From positions 86,213,800 through 86,277,799 of the forward strand of contig JAZBQD010000030.1 of assembly GCA_036583965.1 (NCBI GenBank): 64,000 bases of DNA. The letters are read 5' to 3'. Origin of the DNA: Prunella strophiata. Lineage: Eukaryota > Chordata > Aves > Passeriformes > Prunellidae. This document shows, one piece after another, positions 37,800-49,607 of the stretch. Every line of letters begins with the position of its first letter. The first letter of the stretch is position 1. A model generated the notes under the pieces. It ran no database searches, was not told the origin of the DNA, and saw only the letters and a list, made by a program, of their open reading frames with translations. The translations under genes and the position numbers were made by a program.

Positions 37800-38080
37800 A
37801 GTGGGGATGGAATCCTGCCTTTCCTAGGATCATTTCTTGAGACCTTTTTGAGATGGGAGATGCATTGGCAATCTGTCAGTCTTCTGCCATAGCAACCTTT
37901 CATAATGGAGCTTACAGATTGCAGCCAAGAGTCCTGTAAGTTCAGATCTAAGTTGCCTCAGAGCTCTTGGTGAAGGCCATGCAGTTTAATATCTTGCTTC
38001 TTATATCAAATTGATCTATCTAGTTCAACTTAATGCCTGTTTAAGATCTTGCATGAACATCCAACACTAGAAACAAAATA

Positions 38081-39032
38081 ATCACAGATCTACAGAATAT
38101 TCTGACTTGGAAGGGACCCATAAGGATCATCAAGTCCAAATCTTAGCCCTGAACAGGACATCCAGATTATCACACCATGTGCCTGGGAGCATTGTCCAAA
38201 TGCCTCTTGAACTCTGTCAGGCTTGGTGCTGTGACCACTCCCCTGGGAAGCCTGTTGCAGTGCCCAAACATCCTCTGGGTGAAGAACTTTTTTCTAATAG
38301 CCAACCAAACCCTCCCCTGACACTGTTTCAGGCCATTCCCTTGGGTCCTGTCACTGGTCACCTACAGAGAAGAGATCAGCGTCTGTCCCTCAGCTTCCCT
38401 TCATGAAGAACCTGTAGACTGTAATGAGGTCTCCACTCACTCTCCTCCAGGCTGAGCAAGCCAATTGACCTCATTTTCTCTTCATAAGCTTCTCCTTCAC
38501 CATTCTTGTGGCCCTCCTTTGGATGCTCTCCAATAGCTTTATGTCTCTTTTATATTGTGGCACCCAAAACTGTTCACATGACTCAAGGTGAGGCCACCCC
38601 AATCCCCCATCCCCTCCCTTGCCCAGCTGGTGCATGCTGTGCCTGATGCCCCCAGGACAGGGTTGGCCCTCCTGGCTGCCAGGGCACTGCTGGCTCATGT
38701 TCAGCTTGACATCCACCAGGACCCCCAGGGACCTTTCCAGTGGCACTGCTCTCCAGCCTCTCATTCCCCAAGTCTCTCCATACATCCAGGGTTGTCCCAT
38801 CCCCTGTGCAGAACTCAGCACTTGCCCTTGTTAAACTTCATACAGCTGGTGGTTGCCCAGCTCTTTAATTTGTCTAATCTCTCCCTTCAGGGCTCCTCCC
38901 TTCGAGGGAGTCAGCAGAGCAGCTCCTCCCAGCTTTGTATTATCTGCCAACTTACTTAGTATCCCTTCAGTCTTCTGTCCAGGTTGTTTACAAAGATGTT
39001 GAAGAGCAATCTGATGTGAAAGCAGACCCTGG
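38081..39032 (-). mobile_element. CR1 LINE, 5'-truncated, avian type
   Basis: The plus strand starts ATCACAGATCTACAGAATATTC and continues GGAAGGGACCCATAAGGATC, the antisense of an avian CR1 3' end. On the minus strand a 116-codon frame (38471-38821) keeps reverse-transcriptase C-terminal signatures: LGVLVDVKLNMSQQC, then ESCEQFWVPQYKRDIKLLES and QRRATRM. Further upstream in the element the catalytic FADD box reads LADN at 38939-38950, so the second Asp is replaced. The copy ends at about 39032 near GAAGAGCAATCTGATGTG. The 5' two-thirds of a full-length element are missing. Divergence is lower than in the neighbouring ancient copy, so this insertion is younger. The open frame of 123 codons on the plus strand is its antisense shadow. 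Confidence 0.95.
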
Positions 39033-39825
39033 TATTTAAAATGTTTTTATTCAAAATTAATTAAGAAATAAAATTACAGAATGAACTGAATTAAAGGGAA
39101 GGTTTCAGAACATAAGGAAAAAGAAGTGAGAGTGTACACTCACCTGTAATATAAATAAATTCTTGCCTGGTAGTTACAGGCTTCATGTTTCCCACAATAT
39201 TTCTACTTGTAGCTTCTTTGTATATTTTGCTACACATATTATTGCCCTTGCATATAGAAATATGTAATGAATTTTCAGAACTGATCCATGGTTAAAATCT
39301 GTATATTTTAAACCTGGTTTTTATTTGAAAACTGTTTCTTAGGAAGACATATATATATTTATATTTGCCTTTTAGAAGATGAGGAATAACACCTGGCATG
39401 TATTTCTCTACAGAAAATGTTTAGCTTCACATCACACATCTTCCTTGTTAGGAAATGAAGAGTTAATTAATCTCTCTTAGCTGCTCTCCATTTATAGTTC
39501 AATCAGGGAGTACATTCTAGAAGAATCAAATCCAGTACAGTTCATAGACATTGCAGTAATTTTGTACCACTATATCATACTACCAGAGGGGATATCAAGA
39601 TTAGAGTTTTCATGCTGAATATTGAACACATCAGGCTGAAGATGTGAAGTTCTTAATTGCCAGAATGGGAGTGTCTATGCCCAAAATAAACTTGCAGTGG
39701 AGAAAGTTCACTCATAAACTTGCAAGACATAGGACTTGTTCCTTTTATCTGCCTTTTTTTTTTTTTTTCCACTTAGTAAATTCTCTGAAAAATAAAATAT
39801 AATTCTTATGTGCTGAAAAATCTTT

Positions 39826-39895
39826 GCCAGTGTCTGTGGAGAAGCAAGGGTTACATATTGGCCAGTGTTGGTGGAGAAGGGAGGGTTATACCTTG
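39826..39895. repeat. Imperfect 35-bp tandem duplication
   Basis: GCCAGTGTCTGTGGAGAAG (39826) and GCCAGTGTTGGTGGAGAAG (39861) start two adjacent 35-bp units that continue as AGGGTTA-type sequence. It is a two-copy tandem duplication of moderate divergence. Confidence 0.75.
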
Positions 39896-41387
39896 TTGAA
39901 CCAACAAAACATTTTTTTACCCATGTTTTATTCCACAGAGGAAAGTCCTGTTTTCACCTTCTCCTGGTACAGTGGCTTAATCATCAATGTTGTTGCCAGC
40001 ACTGTATCTTAGAAAAATTTACATTCTCATTTGTAGACCTTCTCCTGGGAACTCAACATTTCTGCAGCTTCAAGTAAAAGAGGAAATTTAAATTGTTTTG
40101 TTATAGTACATAGGTGTACAATATCTAAAATATTTAGTTAATGGGGAAAAGGTGTCTTCTAGCAATTTTGCAAAAAAGGCCCTCACTCTTTCAATTTTTA
40201 AGTAGAAATGCCCAAATGAATACAGCTGCTTTTGGATAGAAATATAAACAAAGTATTTCTGAGTTGTTTACCCTGTTTCTGGTGCAACAAAAAATCAAAA
40301 TTCTGTTTAGTCTAGATTGAATGTTTTCCCTTCCTATTTTAGTTAATGAACTTCTCACTTTTCAATTCCTCCTATGTCCCACTCCCCCAAATAACCTAAG
40401 ATGCCCAACATAGTCACATCAATATTAATAAAGAATGAGTGTTTTGTGATTTTTGGATGAGACTAGCATTACCTCTCAGGGAAATCTATTCAGCACATTG
40501 TGTTTTATATAAAATATGATAGTATAGCAAAAGCGAAAAAGATGAGATTTTAGATTAAAGGCTGAAAATCTCTCTTGAAAATTCTATTATGAAAACGAAG
40601 TAGAAAAAAATCATTTCTATACTGCAGAGGAATAAAAACTAACAAAAGCAGATTTTTTGTTCACAAAATGATGAAATTTTCCCCATAATGCTTTGGGCCA
40701 AATTATTTTATTCAATGCAATTTAAATATTTCATTTTGATTTCCTTATTAATGATTTTCTCTAAAAGCAATTTCACTCTGGGAAGAAATTTTGAAATAAA
40801 CGTTCAATTCAAAAAATGCTAAATAGGGCACTTGGGTGTTATTGAAATACCTAGCTTTATTTCAAGCTGACATGCTTTACAAATGCTGTAGTTTTTATTA
40901 AAATTTTATGTTAAGTAGTTCAAAACTGTGTGATTATAAATTTGTGAGTCAAGTCTATTGCTGGGGAAATATAATACTCCTTAAAGAAACAGGTGGTTGG
41001 GCATGTATAGCTTGCATTGTACTGATCAGGAACTATTTAAGTGATACATGGAACAGAGTTCACTGTGCTGATACATTTCCAATTTATGGGCAGAATGGGT
41101 TATTGGGTTTTGGTTTTGGAGGGGGGGCCAGGGATAGAGATGGTGGTTACAATCTTCATTTCAATTATAGCAAGAATTAATATTCAGTAAGTACAACATG
41201 CATGTGTTCTACAGATTGGATCCAACCCCTGGAATCCACGAATGCTAAAGAGCTTCTGGGTTTGTAATCTTGACATTTGGAGTACTGCAACTACAGGGTG
41301 CACTGTGCCATGAAGCTGCTGATGGTTTAGATCTGACCTCTGGAAATATTACATGGCTGTTGCTGTTTATTGTTTGCATCTACACAG

Positions 41388-41527
41388 TGCCAAAGGAACG
41401 AGGACTCTCCAGGTGCCAGGGGGTGCACAGAGAACGGACAGACCGCCCTCACCCCAGAGACAGGGAGGATGACAGAGACAGACTCAAACAAATAGCCAAG
41501 CACAAGGAAGCAGTCAGCTTGCTGTGA
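41388..41527 (+). CDS. Possible terminal coding or lncRNA exon, product unknown
   Basis: An acceptor-like TTTGCATCTACACAG ends at 41387. It opens into about 46 codons that are distinctly GC-richer than the flanks and contain several CpGs. The frame encodes a highly charged peptide with RERTDRPHPRD and DRDRLKQIAKHKEAV, and ends at TGA 41525-41527. AATAAA hexamers lie about 230 bases downstream (41761 and 41771), so a last exon with a short 3' UTR is conceivable. I recognise no protein family, no upstream exon is visible, and the polypyrimidine tract is weak. The minus strand is also open here. It could be a chance GC-rich patch or a decayed repeat. Confidence 0.2.
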
Positions 41528-44500
41528 TAGCAGACCCTGTGAACACATCAAGATTGTAAGATGCACTGCAGAAGGTGACTTAATGAGAAATTGAAAGCTG
41601 AATAATGAATCAGTTTAAATACTTCTTCCAGAGAAAATCTCTTTAGTCTAAATGAAATGAACATCTTGGAAAACAACACATTGCTGCTTGAAATGAAGTT
41701 TAACAAATGAGAGAGTGGATGTTTGCATCAGAGATTTACCAACTCTTGTCTCTTAACAGTAATAAATTAAAATAAAAAAAGTAGTCTAAATTTGGCAGTA
41801 AGGTAATCTGAGAGTGTAAATTTAGATGGTCAATAACAAGCCCAGGAAGGTATACTAAGGTGAGAGAGGATTAGCTCTATGAACCTGGCAGAATGAACCT
41901 TATAGCAGCAGTCTGGATTGATATGAGTAGGGAAATCTCTGAAGGCCACATAGAATAAGGCAACTGCAATTAAAATAAATGCTAATTATACCCTACTCAA
42001 CGAGGATTGTGTCCTGGCCATGTTGTGCAGAGGATGGATGTGGTAACAACCTGTGGCAAATGGTCAGACTTCAAAGAACACTGGGATGTGGTAGAGGCAC
42101 CTGGATCCAAGATGGCACTGAGGGCTCCCTGGCCAGGGAAGCATCTCATTCCTTTCTGAAGGAATGGCTGCAACAGGTTCCTGTTGATAGTGTTAATATT
42201 GTTCAAAGTCAGGTGAATTACAATCTGGTTAAAAAAAATGAGATCTATCTTTGTCTATACAATCACCACTCCACCTGTTTTAATGATAGTGGTCAGTCAA
42301 AAAAAGTTCACTGTGGACTCCTCAGCAGGAAGATTAATTTTCCATCCATATTTCAGGGAAATACGTAGACACTTAAACATACTGCAGACATTGCCCACAT
42401 AGATCTGAATAATAAGAACTGAGCAATATCAGTACCAGAAATATAAAATTTAGTTCTGTATTGGAAAAAATATCAATCTTAGATACTTTAAAGACAAAGA
42501 TATTTTAATAGTTAAAAATAGGTGCATTTGCTAAAGATTATAAATTATCATCAATTGCTGGTTTTAGCTGATTTAAATATGACTGGTTTTCATTCACTGT
42601 GAAATTTTGGTGTCGGTTTGGGAAAGCAGTTAAAAAATACAACCTATGGGAAGCTTTCAACTTTATATGTATTTAGAGATTTAAAATGAGACAGCATACT
42701 ATTTCAGATAGGCATAAAATTAGAAGCATCAGCTAATGAGATGTTATGTGTTATGACTTTTTAATGTATTATTTATGGAAAACTTTTACTAGGTTATCTA
42801 TCACTCAAAATAAATGAAATATAGCCATTTTATTAATCATATTTATCAATCACCGTTGTGCTTGAGGAACAGGTTTTTCATGTCAAGAACAAGAAAGCAT
42901 ACATACTATTTTCATTTTATTCTGCATGGGTAGAGCTTCATAACGGAATATGATATACAGGAAATAATTTTAACTTCAGTATAATATTCTTTCATGCTAG
43001 AAATTCAGAGCAATTCAGAAGCATTAAAGATATGAGACAGAAGGTGCAAAGAAAGGACAAAATTATCCAAAGAATAAGCAGTACAATATGGAAAGAACCA
43101 AAAGATTTCATCTGATCTTTGCTGGAAAGCATCTTTAACTGAAAGGTAGTGACACTTTCTGGGAAAAAACAGGGGTCTACAAGAAAGTGAGAGATAGAAA
43201 ATTGCAGAATCACTTTTCAACCTCAACTGTAGCTAAAGCAAAGCATAACTTCTTGAATACATGTCTTTGGAGATGTCTTCAACTTCCAGAAAGCCTGATC
43301 TCATCACTGAGGGGCTGTGAGTCTGCATCAGCCTCTCTGTGTGCATATCTGTGGGCTCCTACACATCAACACTACCCTTACTGCAAGTATACAGTGGGGA
43401 CTGCTGACCTGTGCTGTTTTATTTCAAAACATAAGGAAAAATAAAAGGAAAAAAAAGGGAATGCTTTTTAACCACTGAGAGCAGTCTAGTGTTGCTTCAG
43501 GACAAAGTTTGACTGAACATATGACTAGACACATGGAATCGAATTCGTTAGCCACAAGAAACAACTGAGTGGATTTTTATTCCTTACAGGAAAGCATCTA
43601 AAAAAGACCTGTGCATCCAAATTTTGTAACACTGTTTAATAGACATCTACATATTTTTTCTTGTTATTTTTTCTTATTTTTTAACAGGAGGTGTCTTAGT
43701 GGCTGAACAAAATTGGAAAAGGCAATTTTTGGTTATTAAAGTACATGTAAATGACAAAAGCAAGATGCAGAAATATAGAATTACTTATGTAAAATTATTA
43801 CACAGTTATTAAGATTTAATATTCATGACTCTTATAGTATTCATATGAAAACTGAGCCTGCAAGAAGCAGAGAGAAGGGATCCCAAGTGTCAAAACAACT
43901 GCAGAAACACAAACTCTTTATTTTGCAACAAAAGGTGTATCATTACCATGTCATGGATCGTTGTCCAACATGCATAGCAACCTGGTGCCATGGAAAATAG
44001 ACAAATGCAAGCCCCGTCCTTGATGTTTACACTTACAAGGGCAAGTGGTTAGCAGAAACAAATGACTATATCCTGTAATCAATAATTACCAACTGGGGAA
44101 ACTGCATGTAATCACTGAACAAAATGGTTATTTAATCAGAAGGTATTACTATGTATTATTCAATATTTAAGCTCATTGGGTATTTACTTGGTTATTTTGA
44201 ACTAATATAGCTTTAAATAGGTTTTGCTCAATAGAAACAATAGAAGAGTTCAATAGAAGCCTGAAAAATCAGTAATTTTTGAGGGTATCTGAAACCAAGG
44301 TGGACATTTGATCTTGAAGACTCCTATAAATTGGTTTCTGCATACCACTTACATGCCAGAAGATTAATTTTTTTTAATTGACCTTCAGATCAAGAGAAAT
44401 AGATCTCTGATTCATTATGTTTCAGACTTCCTCTTCATATATCGAAGTTACAGGTTGACTTAACAACAGAAATTTTAAACTGCCTTTCAGTTTTTATTTT

Positions 44501-46267
44501 GTAGAAATCCTTTGCAGCTCCACTGTTGTTGGAGTTATTTTGTATGATGAGAGTGTTTTGTGTGCCTGTGAGCCTCTCTCCTGTCATGTCTTAGTTTTGA
44601 CTCTTAGGCAATGTTACCTCATTTAACTGCAAAAATTACACTTGAAATGCATGGCAATAGCAACTGTAATTTTGCCCTGGCTTTATCAGGAAAAACCTCA
44701 GGTGTGTGAAGACAAATATTGGATGAAAGAGTTTATGCTTCTAAGTGACTTTTTGGGATAGTAGATTGCTTGTTTCACAGGAACCTTAAGGGCACTGAGG
44801 CACTATCTCAACGCTGTGTTTAAGCTAGGTCTCTCAACTCTATAGACACTGGAGAATATTTGGTGATCTACTACAATGCTTATTCCTCTGCAAATACTGA
44901 GATTACATGGACTGTGCTCTGAAAGTGCATTATCTCTAAAGAGAACCAATAGCAAGCCTTAGTTCTTAAGAGAAACAAGGTTTGATCCTGCCTTGACCCT
45001 AATGGTCAAGTTTAGATTAGATGCACCTTGCTCAAAGATATGGGAGGAGAAACCTAATCCCAAAATGATTCCATTTGTTGAATCATAAACTAGCAGTTGA
45101 GGCACACAGTTCATCTTTTGTAACTTTTTTATGGCTCTTTCACTAAGCTAAAATATTTCTGCACAAGTGTCCTCTTTTCTTGACTAGAAGACTAGATCAA
45201 ACTGAGCTTCCTTTGCTGTTCCAAATCAAGCTTAAGCTTTGATGGATCCACATATAAATTCATACTCCACTGTCTGGACTCCTCTTCCTTCAGCACAACA
45301 GAGAAATTTGGAAGATGAGAGAGAACTTGCAGATGATTGCAGTTTTCTCTTCTGACTTAATTTCATATAAATGGACTACTGCATTTCCCAAAAAGAAAAA
45401 TTTTATAAATAAAATACAAAACCAACTCCTGTGGTTGGTTTTTCACACTTGATGCTTTGAAGATCCAAATATTTTTCTGTTCAACCATTATAATTTTCAT
45501 TTGTACAGAATTTTTGTGTGCTTTCCACTGAATAACAGGTTCTTTGTTCTTAGAGAAAAATTAAAAATTGACATGCCTTCCTATAACCTTACCTTTTATT
45601 CATGAATGAGAGGGTAAATCCAAAAACTAAGAGTGGAAAAAATGTTACTCAGATTTTATTCAATTTTTTTTAAGATTTTGTATTTTAAATTCCATGTCCA
45701 CTTCCATTCCTCAGTAAACCATGAATAACAATAGAAAGAGTAGGGAATGCAAAAGATTTACTCAAGAGAATCTTTTGCAAAAGGAAGAAGCATTTTCTAT
45801 TACAGAAATAGAAATAATAAAAATAACATTTGGAAATGTTATGCTGTGGAAATAATGAAAATACCATTTTTTCATTTGTGATTGTGTAGGTACTAGCAAT
45901 CCTTGAAAGTGTCCTACTTGGGCAACTTTGAAATTTGGTAACTTGTGTGCATTTCTTTACCTATTGAACTTGTTTTTCCTGCCTTCCTGCTCATTTGCTT
46001 GCAAGATGGATACAAGTATAGAGATACACACTGGCCCTGAAAAGAAATTTCATGTTAAGAGAGTCTCTGCTTCTACAATCAGCTAAGGAAGGAGGTAATC
46101 CTTCTTGGTCCTTATGACTGCAGTCTTTCAAGAGGAGTGTAGGATTAGCAGTGGATTGTTGGTGTGGATTGTTGATTTCAATGTTCTTAGGATAAGAAAC
46201 ATCATAATGCAATCTCACTGAAATGGTTATCAAACTCAGTGTTTAGACTACCACTTACACCTCTTGC

Positions 46268-46797
46268 CCAATACTCTGCTCTGCACTGGTGCACCCTCAC
46301 CTTCAGTCCCATGTGCAGTTTTGGTCATCTCAATATAAGAAATTAAAAAGTGTCCAAAGGAGGGCAAGGAAGTTGGTAAAGGGCCTTGGGAGAAAGTTGT
46401 ATGAGGAGCAGCTGAGGTCACTCAGTCTGTTCAGCCTGGAGAAGAGGAGACTGTGGAGGGACCCCATCAAAGTCTACAACTTCCTCACAAGGAGAATGGA
46501 GGTGGCAGGCACTGATCTCTTCTCTGTGGTGACCAGTGACAGGACCCAAGGGAATGGCCTGAAACAGTGTCAGGGGAGGTTTAGGTCTGATATTAGGTAA
46601 AGGTTCTTCACCCAAAGTGTGTTTGGACACTAGAATAGGCTCCCCAAGGAAGTGGCCACAGCACCAAGCCTGACAGAGTTCAAGAAGTATTTGCACAATG
46701 CTCCCAGGCGCATGGTGAGACTTTTGAACATGGTTTTGTGCAGGGCTAGGACTTCGACTCAATGGCCCTTTCAAATCAGCATATTCCATGAATCTGT
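46268..46797 (+). mobile_element. CR1 LINE 3' end, avian type
   Basis: A plus-strand frame (46289-46600) keeps the C-terminal reverse-transcriptase signatures of CR1: HVQFWSSQYKKLKSVQRRA, then EEQLRSLSLFSLEKRRLW and LFSVVTSDRTQGNGLKQCQG. The 3' UTR follows and ends near CATATTCCATGAATCTGTGA at about 46797, the sense-strand CR1 terminus. Only about 530 bases remain, so it is strongly 5'-truncated. It is one of only two plus-strand CR1 pieces in the window. The 137-codon open frame on the minus strand is a shadow. Confidence 0.95.
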
Positions 46798-47585
46798 GAA
46801 AATTTTCATTGTTAGCTGATTTCTGTAGCAAAGAAGAATATGGTAGATTCCAGATTAAATTTGCTCATCTTGGTTTTATAGCAGTGTTTTCTTATTCTTA
46901 TGCTTTGCCTTAAATAACTGTGGTTTTTTCCTCCTTCCTTTTGTTTTTCTGCTGTTAGATTTATGAACAAGACCAGTAGTCCTTCTCCTATTGTTCAACC
47001 ATTTAATCTTGGTGTTTCTTCTTAACATCTTCATTGCTTTAGCATATTAATATAACTTTTATTTTATTATTTATTATTTTTTTTTAATTCTAGTCAAAAT
47101 TTACCTCTCATGTCTGTAGAGACTGTTCTAAGCAAGGTCTTATGCTAGAGTACTTAATACTTTTTGATTGCTTGTTGGTCTCCCTCCTCACTTCAAAGAC
47201 TCCAGAATCACAAGTTAGTTTCAGGCACCTGCATGAGATAGCAGCTTGTCATTATTTTATGACCTAATGATTTCTTTGAGACTAGATCTATTAATCTGCT
47301 CCATTCCCCTGTCTAAGAAAAGTCAGTGCATCTCACTGAAAAAAGATACCTTCTTATTCCAGCACAATGAAGGTTTGGTAAATAAAGGTATAGTTTTTTG
47401 CAGTTACATCCATATTTCTAAATTTAAATTCCCATTTATGTTTGTTCTAAGTCTCTCATGTTTTCATATGGCTAAACAGCTATCAATTTGCCATATTCAT
47501 TAATTCTACCTCTTAAAGTGTTTTTCTGAACCTCAACAGTATCCAACAAAAATCTTTGCTACTGGTCACAAGACCAGTGTGGATG
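46798..47585. other. AT-rich noncoding stretch
   Basis: No gene, RNA or repeat body recognised. It has short T-rich and (TTTTATTA)-like sequence near 47057-47090. Confidence 0.55.
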
Positions 47586-47587
47586 AG

Positions 47588-47725
47588 AGTCAAAGGAAGT
47601 TGGAAGGAACTTCTGCAGGTCTGTAGTAAGACCTTCTGATCAAAGCAAGGCTGACCAAGTTCTTTACGGTCTTGTCTGGTCAATTTATGGAAACTTCCAA
47701 GGCAGGGCACAGTACTGTATGACAG
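47588..47725 (-). mobile_element. CR1 LINE 3' fragment, diverged
   Basis: The plus strand shows the antisense CR1 3' UTR order: GTTGGAAGGAACTTCTGCAG, then TGATCAAAGCAAGGCTGACC (47637-47656), GGTCTTGTCTGGTCAATTTA and AAACTTCCAAGGCAGGG. Similarity fades after about 47720. It is a short scrap in the minus orientation, without a coding part. The terminal repeat is not clear and subfamily is unknown. Confidence 0.65.
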
Positions 47726-47729
47726 AGAC

Positions 47730-49564
47730 CATCCTGTCCTTCAGACTCAGTACACTGTGGCTTTCCTCTATTTCAGTTATGAGTGTGGATGATGTGAAAT
47801 AAAGCTTATCATTGAACAGATGGTTTTATCCCCATATTCAGGCAAGGGCAGATGTATCTTTGCTCTAAAAATAAGAAAGAAGAGGGACTCTGGCCTCTGC
47901 CTGAAGCATGCAATGTGTGGATGTGCTGTCTGGAGCCCAGACCTGACACTGGCTAAAATTTTTCATAGCAGTGGCTTCCCTAACATGGGACTCAGAATAT
48001 TTCCCCTCTCAGACCTCTTCCCAAAAAGATAGCACTACAGTTTTATAGGTCGTTTCTCCACCTTTGAAGATTCCCATAAGTCTAAGAAATGCTTGGATCA
48101 TGTCAGCATTTGTCAAGAAGAAAAGGAACAAAGAAAGACTTTACATCCTAGTGGTAGCTAACAAGGGAATGATTGTCTGGCATATCTTCTTTATTGTCAT
48201 TTGCCAGATTTTCCTTTTTCTGTCTGTGAAAATGGACTACTACTCTATTATTTCTTATTTAAAATCTCTTACCGATCAAGACTGTCTCAATCCCAGAAGG
48301 CAAGAAGATGTGAATAAGTAACTTTGGAGCTCATATTAGAGTTGAGATTACTGTGTAGGGACTCTGATATGTAATGTGTGACCTCCATATCCCATCATTA
48401 TTTTGTCTACAATAGACTGCTCTCATACTGGTGATCAAGCTACTCACAGAAATTTATACATTAATTTTGAATAACAAATATGTTTGAGAAAATTAGTCTG
48501 TTCACAAATAACTCACAGTTACCACCCAGTGATAACCCCTTTTTCATTTAGGGCAAGTTAAAAGGTTGGAAACAATGATTTTGTGCCTCTCTTTCTCAAA
48601 GTTTAAGGTCATTTAGAGAGCACACGTTTATAAGACAGAATTCCTTTGTACTGTGGGCTTGGATTTTTTTGATTATTGAAAAGAAGTATGCAGTTTTAAA
48701 CAGCAAAAATTATAATACTGTGCCTTTCAGGTAAGAAAGTTTTAGATTTTTCCACTCTAGAAGCTGTGACTTGTTTTTGCATGTGAGAAACTACAGTAAA
48801 AGAGACAGCAGATATCCAGTGCAGTGGCATATGCAGTTTGGTGCAATATATTCTTCAAATATATGCCTGTGCTGGAGTCTGCAGTATCCCGTCATTTTTA
48901 CACATGTCAAAACCACTGAAGACTGTTGGAAATTCCTATAAGGAAAATATATTCTACTGGGGTTTTGGTCTCTGTCAGGAGGAATATCACTAGGTATTCC
49001 AGGAAACTGCTTATGAACAGAGAAAAGGAAACATGAAAGACAAGGACATTTTTTTTTACTTAGAGCACCATTCATATTCTTTTAAGAAAAACCAGAAGAG
49101 AGCTTCTTCTTACTTTTGCAATGTATTTTAATGTAAAGAAAATGATATTAGATTTAGAAAACATGTAAACAGTTAAATGAACAAGAGGGATCAAATTCAG
49201 GTGAAGATACATTCTATATGCTTCATTATAATTCTCTGCAGTACAGAGATCCTGATAACATCCTTCAAGTCATATGTTATCACTTCTGCCAGTTATTATT
49301 AGAGCTACTTGAAAATTAAGTTAGCATCAGTACAAGTGAGGACAACAAAGCCTGATACTCAGGCTGGCATCTGGTCAGCAATACAGGATATTTAATTTTG
49401 TTTTACTATTTTTTTAAAAGCATTTAACTTACCTTATTCACAAATGGAAAGTTCATAAAAGACACTGGTGGAACCTTGGGAGTGTCAGAGATTATTTATC
49501 TGCATGCCTTCAGTTTTAGGCTGATCTTGTTCTAATATACACAATCAAGTCAGAGGTGATTCAG

Positions 49565-49607
<43 letters not shown>

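Larger units (their letters stand above)
37060..38010 (-). mobile_element. Ancient CR1-like LINE, long degraded RT segment
   Basis: Read in antisense, the stretch keeps the word order of old amniote CR1 (L3/X-like) reverse transcriptase. It has GATGCATTGCCTTATATTTA (37209-37228), AGCTGCCACCCTTCTGGCCA and TTTCCAGATCACTGATGATT. Then TTTAATCAGCTTTTAATCCA (about 37529-37548), ATCTTTGGTGTCAAGGACTT and TTTCCTTTACAGAAATCAGG follow. A diverged continuation reaches about 38000, with CAGTCTTCTGCCATAGC and TGAAGGCCATGC. No frame survives on the minus strand. A poly-A run and a pyrimidine tract interrupt it, either inserted or grown inside. It lies directly next to, and in the same orientation as, the younger CR1 at 38081. 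Boundaries are approximate. Confidence 0.75.
39033..46260. other. AT-rich noncoding stretch with one candidate exon
   Basis: Apart from the 35-bp tandem duplication at 39826 and the possible terminal exon at 41388, I see no feature. The 129-codon frame at 41979-42368 has no recognisable domain, splice context or repeat origin and is treated as chance. No RNA genes or transposons were recognised. Confidence 0.5.

Noticed and set aside
38588..38959. 123-codon plus-strand frame, Pro/Ser/Leu-rich
   Set aside because: Antisense shadow of the CR1 reverse-transcriptase remnant on the minus strand.
41979..42368. 129-codon plus-strand frame
   Set aside because: No domain, no splice context and no composition shift along most of its length; probably chance.
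46418..46831. 137-codon minus-strand frame
   Set aside because: Antisense shadow of the plus-strand CR1 3' end.
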